From: Prosopocoilus inquinatus
Lineage: Eukaryota > Arthropoda > Insecta > Coleoptera > Lucanidae
Reading direction: 5' to 3'
Assembly (NCBI GenBank): GCA_036172665.1
Contig: CM069875.1
Location: forward strand, 24,025,806 to 24,089,805
DNA length: 64,000 nt
Position numbers and translations under genes: made by a program. Below, piece after piece: positions 22,315-31,640 of this stretch (positions are counted from its first letter, which is position 1; each line of letters opens with the position of its first letter). The notes under the pieces are model-generated. The model did no database searches. It worked only from the letters and a program-made list of their open reading frames with translations, and was not told the origin of the DNA.

Positions 22315-25300
22315 TCAGCACTGCTCCAAAAATGAAATTTTATATAGTTCACATTTAAATTTAGACATACTTAAAGATTTTAGTGATTCATTTAATGGAT
22401 TATAAAGATGATAAATTTGAAAGCTGAAAGAACGTTCGAACAATGTGGTCCTATGGAGAGCTGGAGAAATTAAACCTCTAAATCTTGTTGTGATGTTATG
22501 TATATCACACCGGAACTTGATTTTGTAATATAAGTAAGGTGGTGTTTTTGTTAATAAAATTTTGTGATATAGTACAATGCATTGCAATTTCCTTCGATGA
22601 AACATGTTAAGCCATTTAATTTCCTTTAATTTATGTGTAATATGATCATACTTTTTTATGCCATAAATAAATCCCAAACACGAGTTTTGCATCATTTGAA
22701 TTCTATTGGAGGTATATTGATCTATTGCAGAGTGATAAATTTGGCTGCAATATGAAAAATGAGACAGCACAAAGACTTCACATAATTGTTTTTTTAAATT
22801 AACAGATAGTTCGCGTCTATGGGGATAAAGTTTTTTGAGGTTCATATAAGCAATTCTGATATAATTAGAAATTTGGTCTCTAAAGCGCAATGAGTTATCT
22901 AAAACTAAGCCAAGACTTTTAGCGGACTGAACTAAAGGAACCTGAGCATTGTTAATAGTGATTTTTATAAGATCTTGGATGTCACGGCAAGCAGATTTAT
23001 TTCCAAAAAGTAAGAACGCCGATTTGTCAGGATTTAACTTGAGAGAATGGTTAACAGATGCCTCAGAGAGGTATGCTAAATCTAAATTTATCTGATCCAT
23101 TGCTGTTCCCCATTCAGAAGGTTTAAAGGACTTATAAAGTTGAGTATCATCAGCGAATAAATGTACATTACAAAACTTAAGATGCTTAAATATGTCGCTG
23201 GTGTATATGGAAAACAATAAAGGACCAAGAATGGAACCCTGAGGGACACCTCTTGCTAGTGGCAAACAATGAGAGGTTTTATCATCTAAAACTACGCTCT
23301 GGGTGCGACTGGTTAAGAATGATTCCAACAAGGCTATAGCATTTGCACTTAAACCAATGAACTTCAGAATTGAACATAAGACTGTACTACTAATCGTATC
23401 AAATGCTTTGCTGTAATCTAATAAAACAAGAGCAGTCAATTTACCTTCATCCGATGTAGCAATAATATCATCTAACACATTCAATAGTGCAGTGGTGCAA
23501 CTATAATTTTTCCTAAATCCGGACTGAATTGACGGTAGAATTTTTTCTTTAGTAATAAAAGACAGAAGTTGATCTTTAATAACTTTCTCAAAAACTTTGG
23601 ATAAGATAGGTAGAATACTGATTGGACGAAGGTGTTTATATTCAGATGGCTGAGCGATTTTAGAGATAGGTAACACAAGAGCATGTTTCCATATATCAGG
23701 AAACTTACTGGTAAAAATGCACTCATTAATTATGTGAATAATAAACGGGACTATATGAGGAGAACACAACTTTAACATTGTAATATTGATGTGATCATCT
23801 CCCATGGAGGACGATTTAATTGACATTAGAGTATTCAAGATGTATGGCGCATCCACCAACTTAAATTTAAAATTTTTACTGTTTGCAAGTGAAGAGGCAT
23901 ATTGGCTTAAATTTAAGTTGGCACTATCAGAAAAAGAAGGAACGCTATTTATGAAGAAATCATTAATACCGTTCACATTCGCCAGATGGGCAGGAATAGT
24001 TATCTTTGGTTTCTTTGGCAAATCAAGATAATCTAAATGTTTCCATAAGTCTTTTGGGTTTTTATAACGTTCGATGTACTGAAAGTACGCTCTCTTTTCC
24101 CTCAGTAAAGTGGAGTTGGTCAAATTACGTAAAGACTTATAGTAACTCCAGTGATGCAGCAATTTAGACTGTCTATACCTAGATTTTGCTTTGTCTCGAA
24201 GAGTCATAAGTAGTCGCATATTAGGAGTTAACCAAGGCAAATAAGGCTTCGTAAAACGTTTAGTAATCACTGGGGCGTGTTTATTAAACAAGTTTAAAAT
24301 CTGCGCATTAAAGAAAGATAGTTTATCTTCTACAAAATCTATATGAAAGATGTAATTAAAGGGAATACGTTGCAAATCAAATGTAAAAGAATCGTGGTTA
24401 ATGTTGCTGAAGCATCGAAAAGTTCTATATCGGACGGTTGAAGGATTTTGGCAGATCACTGTGCAAAATACTGCATCGTGGTCAGAGAAATGACAGTCTA
24501 TGATACCGCTCTGGGAAATGGACACATCATCGGTACAAATAATGTCAATAAGAGACATAGAAGATTCAGTGATGCGAGTGGGTTGATTTATTATTTGCTT
24601 GGCACCTACCGTGTCTAATACATTAAGGAGATATGAGGAATCGAGATTATCTGTATTCAAGATATCGATATTTAAGTCTCCACAGCAAATAATTTGCGTG
24701 GATAATGGCAAGTGAGATGCAAGAGAAGCTTCGAGTTCACTAATAAATAATTTATAGCATTGCTGAGGAGGTCTGTAGAGAGATCCAACTATTATTTTCT
24801 CATGAACATATAAAATAGCGACATCTTACTATCTCTTTTTGACCTAACATTGCAGTAGGATAGACAAATTGAAGCGGGATTTGCTCCTAATGAGTCCCCC
24901 ATGCAAGGCGGCCATGCTTGCTATCAAAGCATAATGAAAGATTTTAGAAAAATTTTGTGCAAATCGTTTTTGCTTGCAGCGAGAACCTCGAGCAGCTTCT
25001 GGACAGCTGTTTCAGCCCTGCTTGGGGCTTCTTCAGCAGAAACGTAGCTCGACATTCCCGCTGCAGACCAAAAACGACTTGCCCAATTTATTCGCAATTG
25101 CGATGTAAGAATGATGAACATATAAAATAGCGACATCTTACTATCTCTTTTTGACCTAACATTGCAGTAGGATAGACAAATTGAAGCGGGATTTGCTCCT
25201 AATGAGTCCCCCATGCAAGGCGGCCATGCTTGCTATCAAAGCATAATGAAAGATTTTAGAAAAATTTTGTGCAAATCGTTTTTGCTTGCAGCGAGAACCT

Positions 25301-26400
25301 CGAGCAGCTTCTGGACAGCTGTTTCAGCCCTGCTTGGGGCTTCTTCAGCAGAAACGTAGCTCGACATTCTTCTGCTGAAGAAGCCCCAAGCAGGGCTGAA
25401 ACAGCTGTCCAGAAGCTGCTCGAGGTTCTCGCTGCAAGCAAAAACGATTTGCACAAAATTTTTCTAAAATCTTTCATTATGCTTTGATAGCAAGCATGGC
25501 CGCCTTGCATGGGGGACTCATTAGGAGCAAATCCCGCTTCAATTTGTCTATCCTACTGCAATGTTAGGTCAAAAAGAGATAGTAAGATGTCGCTATTTTA
25601 TATGTTCATCATTCTTACATCGCAATTGCGAATAAATTGGGCAAGTCGTTTTTGGTCTGCAGCGGGAATGTCGAGCTACGTTTCTGCTGAAGAAGCCCCA
25701 AGCAGGGCTGAAACAGCTGTCCAGAAGCTGCTCGAGGTTCTCGCTGCAAGCAAAAACGATTTGCACAAAATTTTTCTAAAATCTTTCATTATGCTTTGAT
25801 AGCAAGCATGGCCGCCTTGCATGGGGGACTCATTAGGAGCAAATCCCGCTTCAATTTGTCTATCCTACTGCAATGTTAGGTCAAAAAGAGATAGTAAGAT
25901 GTCGCTATTTTATATGTTCATCATTCTTACATCGCAATTGCGAATAAATTGGGCAAGTCGTTTTTGGTCTGCAGCGGGAATGTCGAGCTACGTTTCTGCT
26001 GAAGAAGCCCCAAGCAGGGCTGAAACAGCTGTCCAGAAGCTGCTCGAGGTTCTCGCTGCAAGCAAAAACGATTTGCACAAAATTTTTCTATTATTTTCTC
26101 ATTGAGTACATGAACCTCGTCCCAGAGTTGTTCAATTGTGTCATTAGAATTTAATACCTTAAATTTGAAACGATTATGTATATACATAGCCACACCTCCA
26201 CCACGTGTAGGTCTATCTTTTCTAATAAAAGAATAGCCTTCTATGCGTACTAAATCGCTTGAAATCAAATTTGATAGCCACGTTTCTGAAAGGGTTAAGA
26301 TATCAAAGTTATTGAGTCTAATATAATCGGATAATTCAATAACCTTCGGTACCAAAGATCCTATGTTGATGTGTGCGACGTTTACTGATCGATTATTCAT
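22315..26400 (-). CDS. LINE ORF2 (endonuclease plus reverse transcriptase), interrupted by retrozyme array
   Basis: The frame starts at 26400 and carries the APE-type endonuclease: SETWLS, then after the interruption CGDLNID and FSDHDAV. The reverse transcriptase follows, with LDYSKAFD, the RGVPQGSILGPLLF block and the FADD catalytic box at about 23143-23157. The frame is interrupted at 26090 by the hammerhead array (24804-26089) and a 13-bp duplication. Leaving out the array and one copy of the duplication, the two parts are in the same frame and total 2787 nt (928 codons plus stop) with no other stop. The insertion falls in the endonuclease between the SETWLS and GDLNID blocks, so this copy should not make a functional ORF2 protein. 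Confidence 0.88.
24791..24803. repeat. Target-site duplication, left copy
   Basis: ATTATTTTCTCAT, identical to 26090-26102. It is the 13-bp duplication made by insertion of the retrozyme array into the LINE. Confidence 0.9.
24989..25051 (-). ncRNA. Type I hammerhead ribozyme B1
   Basis: Minus strand: CTGAAGA at 25036-25030, 5-bp helix II, GAAA, palindromic helix III, GTC with cleavage expected between 25002 and 25001. Helix I is GTTTCTG/CAGAAGC plus CGAGC/GCTCG. Confidence 0.85.
25301..25363 (-). ncRNA. Type I hammerhead ribozyme B2
   Basis: Same motif as B1, exactly 312 nt away (core 25348-25342; cleavage expected between 25314 and 25313). The inversion joint lies 6 nt upstream of the motif, at 25369/25370. 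Confidence 0.85.
25370..25422 (+). ncRNA. Hammerhead ribozyme B3 (5' edge trimmed by inversion)
   Basis: Core CTGAAGA 25375-25381 and cleavage expected after 25409. The inversion joint removes the outer CGAGC strand of helix I, so only about 5 bp of helix I remain. Confidence 0.7.
25672..25734 (+). ncRNA. Type I hammerhead ribozyme B4
   Basis: Core CTGAAGA 25687-25693, helix II AGCCC/GGGCT (25694-25698 and 25705-25709), GAAA 25710-25713, helix III ACAG/CTGT, GTC 25719-25721 (cleavage after 25721). Helix I is GTTTCTG (25680-25686) with CAGAAGC (25722-25728), outer stem CGAGC 25672-25676 with GCTCG 25730-25734. Confidence 0.88.
25984..26046 (+). ncRNA. Type I hammerhead ribozyme B5
   Basis: Identical to B4, shifted by 312 nt (core from 25999; cleavage after 26033). 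RNA between the B4 and B5 cleavage sites would be a 312-nt monomer. Confidence 0.88.
26090..26102. repeat. Target-site duplication, right copy
   Basis: ATTATTTTCTCAT, identical to 24791-24803. Confidence 0.9.
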
Positions 26401-26586
26401 AATTTACACGCAAACATACATTTTGGCAATAAATAAGTATGTCAGCATAAAGTAAAGAAAACTGTATTGTAAAGAAAAAAAAACTCGAACAAAATAAAAC
26501 AAGAATTCAAAACAATGAAAAGAACCCGAGAGACTTGCTATTTATGACGGCGACCAGCGAAGAAGAGCAAGGTAAGCTACTACGAA

Positions 26587-27225
26587 TCAAGCGTTAAACA
26601 AAAGCTTATAGTTGTTTAGTGACGAAATGTTATGAATTTTGTTACTGATTTTAACAAATAAATTACCGTTGTTGGTAAAGACTTCGTTGCTACCATATTT
26701 TTTCTGAAGATCTTTGAGAAGCAGCGTGCGTTCGTGAGTTAAATCTTCCCGGATAACTACTCTTGTGCCCTTTAATTTCCTTTTATTATGAAATATATTG
26801 TTTCTTACAGATCGTCTGCAAAACTTGACAATCATGGGGCGATGAAGACCCTCCTTTGACCCCAATCGGTGACAACAATCGACGTCGGTTTCCTTTACCT
26901 CGATTCGTAACTTCCCTCGAAAAAAGTCGATAATAACTTTTTCGAGATCCTCATTGGGTGTTTCAGGCAGGTTGAAAATTCGAATATTATTTCTCCGGGA
27001 ATAGTTTTCCTGCAGTTCAACTGCACTTTCCAGATCTTTAATTTTGTTTTCCAACAATTCGACCTTCTCTGTTAATACATTGAATTTCTGATCCACAATT
27101 TTGCACAATTGATCACTGAGCTTGTCGAATAATTTATCAAAGAAAATAGAATCGGTGAGAACTTTTTCGACGACTTTTTGGATGAGTACTTCATCTTTAT
27201 CACTGTCTGATCTTAATTGTGGCAT
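26587..27225 (-). CDS. LINE ORF1 (coiled-coil, RRM-like nucleic-acid-binding protein)
   Basis: This 212-residue frame has an acidic N-terminus, a heptad-rich coiled coil (about 40-75), then the NYSRRNNIRIFNLPE signature at the start of an RRM-like domain, followed by a basic C-terminal region (HRLGSKEGLHRP, VIREDLTHER). This is the layout of L1-type ORF1 proteins, which trimerise and coat LINE RNA. It is intact and lies just upstream of ORF2. Confidence 0.85.
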   Translation of the reverse strand: MPQLRSDSDKDEVLIQKVVEKVLTDSIFFDKLFDKLSDQLCKIVDQKFNVLTEKVELLENKIKDLESAVELQENYSRRNNIRIFNLPETPNEDLEKVIIDFFRGKLRIEVKETDVDCCHRLGSKEGLHRPMIVKFCRRSVRNNIFHNKRKLKGTRVVIREDLTHERTLLLKDLQKKYGSNEVFTNNGNLFVKISNKIHNISSLNNYKLLFNA

Positions 27226-27401
27226 AATTAGTAATATTTGTTAAATAAATAATAACACTAACAACAAGATTTATCGCAGCGGCCTAAACCCGTCTAGCAA
27301 GGAACACAGCACATCGCAGAATGAATATAATATATATCAATATTTTTCGCGAATATATCGATATTTCTAATATATCGATATATCGTTGCTATGCCTAGTT
27401 A

Positions 27402-28190
27402 TAACCAAAGACGGCGTTCTTTTCGAGGACATTAATTTGAAAAAATGTGGCAGTGAAGAATTCTGTTAAATGCATGTAAAAGTGAAAAAAATACAATAAC
27501 CAGATAACTTCGATTGAACTATCAAAAACGGTAACATTATGTCGTCCAATTTTAAATTATAAAATCAAAATGTGTAATTATATTTCAAGAAATTCCTGTT
27601 GATAGTTTAATTTAGGTAAATAATACCAATACAAATCAGAGACAATGTAAAAGAAAAATTAAAGTCGCACGTAAGCTTCATTTTTGTTCCTTAAGTAATA
27701 ATTTCTATGACAACTGTACATTTATGGGCAATATTTTTTTGTAATCCACAACAAATACGTGATGAAATTTTCAACGTATTTAACTCGTCAACTTGTTTGT
27801 GTCCGCTTTTCTTCCTCGTATGAATAACAACTATGATAAATGCTCTTCTAATCTAAATGAAGTCGTACAATTGTAAATCGTTCATCTTCATCCTTTCTTT
27901 CGCTACTGCTGCCTGCCTACGTGTAAATGCGAAATGTTTAATTATCTTCTCCTCAGGAGTAAATAAACAAAAAGTTAATCGCCTCAAATATTTAGAGATG
28001 GCTCAAGCAAAGCTGGCATCAGGTGACTATTTGTTTTAAGGATTTATTTAATACTTTCCGCCGGTCTGCAAATATCACATTGCAAATTCTAGTTAGACGT
28101 GTTTTTGTACATAGATATTGTTGCTTTGTCTGAAGCCCAACCTTGACCTGTTTTTAAATTTTTATTTTTATTTTTTTGTAGTTCATTCAC
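27402..28190. other. Intergenic with one small signal-like ORF
   Basis: No convincing gene. The 60-codon plus-strand frame at 27857-28039 begins with a stretch that looks like a signal peptide (hydrophobic FIFILSFATAACL), but the rest resembles nothing known. I treat it as unproven. Confidence 0.3.
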
Positions 28191-28325
28191 TTAGGCCCGG
28201 TCTTTTCATCTCTGATTAACTTTAACCTTTGATTAATTTCCATAGAAACAATTGTCTCTATAATTGTAACTATCGGAATAACTCAACGATTAAAGTTACT
28301 GAAAGATGAAAATACCAGCCCTTAT
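28191..28325. repeat. MITE, TTAGGCCCGRTCTT family, copy 1
   Basis: The ends TTAGGCCCGGTCTTTTCATC and, on the other strand, AAGGGCTGGTATTTTCATC form inverted repeats running into AACTTTAA. The terminal motif and the inner TTAA block match the MITE at 45131-45270. Confidence 0.65.
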
Positions 28326-28619
28326 AATTTGAATTAAATTTCAGAATATGTTCAAAAGTTAAAGTTAAAAAGTGAAATTAATTAACGAATTAATGACAAG
28401 TGCAGGGCCCAGGACGATGCATGGAAAGGCAAATTATTCAATCTTTGGTTTTCACTTTTGTAAATTTTCCTAGAAATATTGAAATGAGTTTTGCACAGTA
28501 CCCCATTTTCTGCTGCTCAATGCTCGCATTGAGCTTGAGGGAATACTGTAGAAACTGCCATTTCTGATATCCATAATTCAATCACTTCCTTGTCCGATGA
28601 GAATATCAGTTAAATAATA

Positions 28620-29599
28620 CTCCCTCTGTCCCAATTTAGTTATCACATTTGGTGTTTTTTGAACTAATGTGCTATAATTAACTACCCATATATGTTTAAA
28701 TCACATCATTTCTTGAGTGCACCCGGTGTGACTTCTGTTCTGCGTTCAAGATGACGAACATAAGTAATTTTACAAGAGTTATCATAAAACAAGAATTGAC
28801 TAAAATTACGCGACATGGAGTATTTCAGTTTTTGCTGTTTAAGCCGGCAATACATGTTCCAATAATTTCACGTAAAGATTCATGTAAACGTGTGTGTATA
28901 AATTCATGAATTGTAATTTGCAATACACGTTTCAATTATATTAATAAAAAGATGTTCTGCTAAATAGGTATTTAGTGTTAATTTTGGTAAAAATGGTAAT
29001 TCATTAATGCTTCTAACTTCAAGTCATTTTCTTTGAGCAGCTGGGGATGTTGGATTATGCTATCAAGGGTATCATCCAAACGGAGAGTACATGGCCATTA
29101 CTGATTAAACTGTCTTGAAGCTAAAATAGTTATAAACATATACGCACATAAACTAGCTGAAGTCGTTCTTCATTCATCTGAGTCAACAACCAACAGCAAC
29201 AATCAAAGTCACTAGAATTTAATAAAATTTCACGTCAAAAACCTTGAGAAATAGAACTTGCTCTTTGTATTCAATTTTACATGTATAAATTCATGTCATT
29301 CTTTTTGCTCGCTATACACGTTGAAAAATAGGTTTTGTCATAAATTACATGTAAATTTCATGCAATTTATGATCGTCTATTGCGGACTTAACGCAATGAA
29401 AAATATGAAAAAGGCAAATTAAAACATGTTGCTTTAAAAGAATTTGGGTACCATGGACGTACAGTTTCTCGATTATGAAACCAGGCAAATTAAAAATGTG
29501 TTAAAATAAATTGCAATTCCTATTGATGTGCATTTCTAACTAACTAACTAAATTGGGACAAGATTTAAAGGTGAAATGTGAACAAAGGGACAGAGAGAG
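28620..29599. mobile_element. Tc1/mariner-type (Stowaway-like) non-autonomous element
   Basis: The left end CTCCCTCTGTCCCAATTTAG and the right end, read inward, CTCTCTCTGTCCC and later CCCAATTTAGTT, form imperfect inverted repeats flanked by TA (28618-28619 and 29600-29601). It is 980 bp with no transposase. A solo LTR has inserted at its right edge. Confidence 0.6.
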
Positions 29600-30382
29600 T
29601 ATTGTTACATCGCCGCGGGTCAGGATAGACACGCAGGCACCACCGACCGTTGTTTACCTGCTGACACTCGCGATGGTTACAGCACTTTCCCGAAGGAGTC
29701 CAGGCGTTTCTATTCGGTTCGAGAAATAGGCGCTCTAACTATACCGGGTGGAAAGGTTCAAACCCGAACATAGTAAAGTTCCATTGAGAACTACGTTTCT
29801 GTAGATTACTGCTTGCCATTTAAAGATACAAAAGTGGTAATGGTATTAAATGAAAAATAAAATTAAGGCCAATGTTATCGTGTTAAAATTGTTCCTATTT
29901 TGTTAATACTTTTGAAACAGAGATTAAATTTTTAAATTTCAAATGAAAAATGTAGTCGCCTTAGTATGTCAGATTTAAAGTTTGCAATTCAATAACAGAA
30001 TTTTGTACAATATGCTTCTTATTCAAAATAAAATTCCATTCATCTGTGTAGCATACTGACGATGAAAAACTGTTAGGATTTATTTCTTTGCTCCTGTATT
30101 GCTTCACAAAATACTTTCCTGCTATTCTTGTTAATTACAATACAATGTTGATGGCAACTGGATTTGTGGAATTGATCTTTTTTTTAATATTCTTTACGAA
30201 CATATAAAATAGCGACATCTTACTATCGCTTTTTGACCTAACATTGCAGTAGGATAGACAAATTGAAGCGGGATTTGCTCCTAATGAGTCCCCCATGCAA
30301 GGCGGCCATGCTTGCTGTCAAAGCATAATGAAAGATTTTAGAAAAATTTTGTGCAAATCGTTTTTGATTGCAGTGAGAACCT

Positions 30383-30445
30383 CGAGCAGCCTCTGGACAG
30401 CTGTTTCAGCCCTGCTTGGGGCTTCTTCAGCAGAGACGTAGCTCG
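30383..30445 (-). ncRNA. Type I hammerhead ribozyme C1
   Basis: Minus strand core 30430-30424; expected cleavage between 30396 and 30395. Helix I reads GTCTCTG/CAGAGGC, a C-G pair where copy B has U-A. Confidence 0.85.
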
Positions 30446-30536
30446 ACATTCCCACTGCAGACCAAAAACGACTTGCCCAATTTATTCGCAAAAATAATAA
30501 ATTGGGCAAGTCGTTTTTGGTCTGCAGTGGGAATGT

Positions 30537-30599
30537 CGAGCTACGTCTCTGCTGAAGAAGCCCCAAGCAGGGCTGAAACAGCTGTCCAGAGGCTGCTCG
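30537..30599 (+). ncRNA. Type I hammerhead ribozyme C2
   Basis: Core CTGAAGA 30552-30558; GTC 30584-30586 with cleavage expected after 30586. Helix I is GTCTCTG/CAGAGGC. Confidence 0.85.
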
Positions 30600-31640
30600 A
30601 GGTTCTCACTGCAATCAAAAACGATTTGCACAAAATTTTTCTAAAATATTCTTTACATTTGTGTGTTACTTATTCTTGAACAGTGTGAAACTTATTTAAT
30701 TCTTAGTACAATTGAATTTAAAACTGATTTAGTATCGACATGTGTCGATATTGATTGCCCATGGTATCAGTTCAAGTTTATTGATAGGGTCAGAAACAAT
30801 AGTATTTTTGTATGCAATGACGTAGATTACCATCCTAATAAAGAAAGAATTGTTGTAACTTAAACGACAAGAGTACCTACCTTTTTGCTATGTACAATAA
30901 TTCATAATGCTTTTTGACTGACGTATAAATTATTTTTCATTAATTGAAACAACTGAAAATTTCAAACCTGACACAGGCGACTAAATTTTTCGTTTAAAAA
31001 TTTTATTTATGTTCCGAAAGTATTAATATTTAGGAATAATTTTAACACCATAATATTGTCCATAATTTTCTCTTTTCTTTAATACCATTGCCATTTTTGC
31101 ATCTTCAAATGGTGAGCAGCAATTCACAGAAACATAGTTTTCAATACAAGTTTGCTATGTTCGGGTTTGAAACTTTCCACCCGGTATAAGGGAGGTCGGC
31201 GCGCGGTAGGGCAGTTCTTATCTAGTAAGCGAAGAATGTGAGGTATCACGAAGCCATAAACGGCGACGTAATAGAAGTGCGATTTGTTATTTATTTATAA
31301 CTTAGTGTTATAGAGTATTTCTAGTGTAGTGTATTTATTTGTATAGACGATTACGTCTTAATAAAGTATTTGAAATTGGTCAACGAAATTTAATTTGCGA
31401 ACCCCGAAATCGTAACAGTATGTTATTTTTGCACAGACATTTCGAAAAATAGGATTAGATGTGTATTTAACAGCTTCTCCGGGATAAATTATAAATTAAT
31501 AACTTGTCAAGGGAAACTAAAAACGTGTGTCAAACATCTTTCTGGTAGTTTTTGTCATAAAAATTTAAAATATTTTCCTTCCTTGTGATCAATTACATTG
31601 ATTGCCATGTAAACATCATAACATCAGTTTACAGACTATA

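Larger units (their letters stand above)
24804..26089. mobile_element. Hammerhead retrozyme array, copy B (312-bp units, palindromic)
   Basis: A 1286-bp insertion in the LINE ORF2 with a 13-bp duplication. The left half (24804-25369) holds just under two head-to-tail 312-bp units in minus orientation; the right half (25370-26089) holds just over two units in plus orientation. Units are almost identical. The outer ends are GAACATATAAAATAGCG and CACAAAATTTTTCT, as in copies A and C. There are five hammerhead motifs, spaced exactly 312 nt within each half. The 70-96-codon open frames here are non-coding by-products. Confidence 0.9.
21851..27320 (-). mobile_element. Two-ORF LINE (non-LTR retrotransposon)
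   Basis: A complete-looking LINE on the minus strand: a short 5' leader, ORF1 (27225-26587), a 186-nt gap, ORF2 with endonuclease and reverse transcriptase (26400-22315, split by an insertion), a 3' UTR of about 440 nt and an (ATT)n tail at 21850-21872. The L1-like coiled-coil/RRM ORF1 and the RT sequence suggest the CR1/L2/Jockey assemblage; the clade is not certain. The only break I see in the reading frames is the retrozyme array at 24804-26089. Confidence 0.85.
18671..27397. mobile_element. TAGGGATRG terminal-inverted-repeat element, copy 1, heavily interrupted
   Basis: The left end TAGGGATGGCAAAAA (18671) and the right end TTGCTATGCCTA (27397) are inverted repeats, flanked by GTTA on both sides (18667-18670 and 27398-27401). 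The subterminal regions are ATATATCGATATAT-rich. The interior matches copy 2 at 63156-63936 but has been split by A-rich repeats (about 19190-21340) and by the SINE plus LINE (21571-27320). Confidence 0.7.
30198..30644. mobile_element. Hammerhead retrozyme-like element, copy C
   Basis: A 447-bp insertion flanked by the 12-bp repeat AATATTCTTTAC (30186-30197 and 30645-30656). The left part (to about 30490) is in minus orientation and the right part in plus orientation, meeting at a short A-rich joint. It has the same outer ends as copies A and B and carries two complete ribozymes facing opposite ways. Confidence 0.87.
29742..31186. mobile_element. TIR element nested in the solo LTR
   Basis: The inverted repeats begin TACCGGGTGGAAAG and continue for about 110 bp (CAAACCCGAACATAG, then a diverged part up to GGTAATGGTATTAA). 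TA flanks both sides. It has no transposase and is itself the host of retrozyme copy C. Confidence 0.72.
29603..31417. mobile_element. Solo LTR, split by a TIR element
   Basis: It begins TGTTACATCGCCGCGGGTC and ends CCGAAATCGTAACA, the TG...CA form of an LTR, and is flanked by a 4-bp duplication GTAT (29599-29602 and 31418-31421), as for Gypsy-type elements. Without the nested element (29742-31186) the LTR is about 370 bp. An AATAAA lies near the right end (about 31361). No internal retroelement genes are present. Confidence 0.72.

Noticed and set aside
24804..26089. Array interpreted as a Helitron or a classical foldback DNA transposon
   Set aside because: The two outer ends are not inverted repeats of each other, duplications are 11-13 bp rather than absent or of fixed length, and the inversion point varies. 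Retro-integration fits better.
25236..26105. Repeated 70-96-codon open frames with near-identical peptides (e.g. AEEAPSRAETAVQKLLEVLAA) on both strands of the array
   Set aside because: They arise from the ribozyme and its palindrome (CTGAAGAAGCCCC region), appear on both strands, vary at their ends between units and have no matching family. RNA structure explains the conservation better.
27857..28039. Secreted 60-residue peptide
   Set aside because: Only the first 25 residues look like a signal peptide. No mature-peptide features or neighbouring exons support it.
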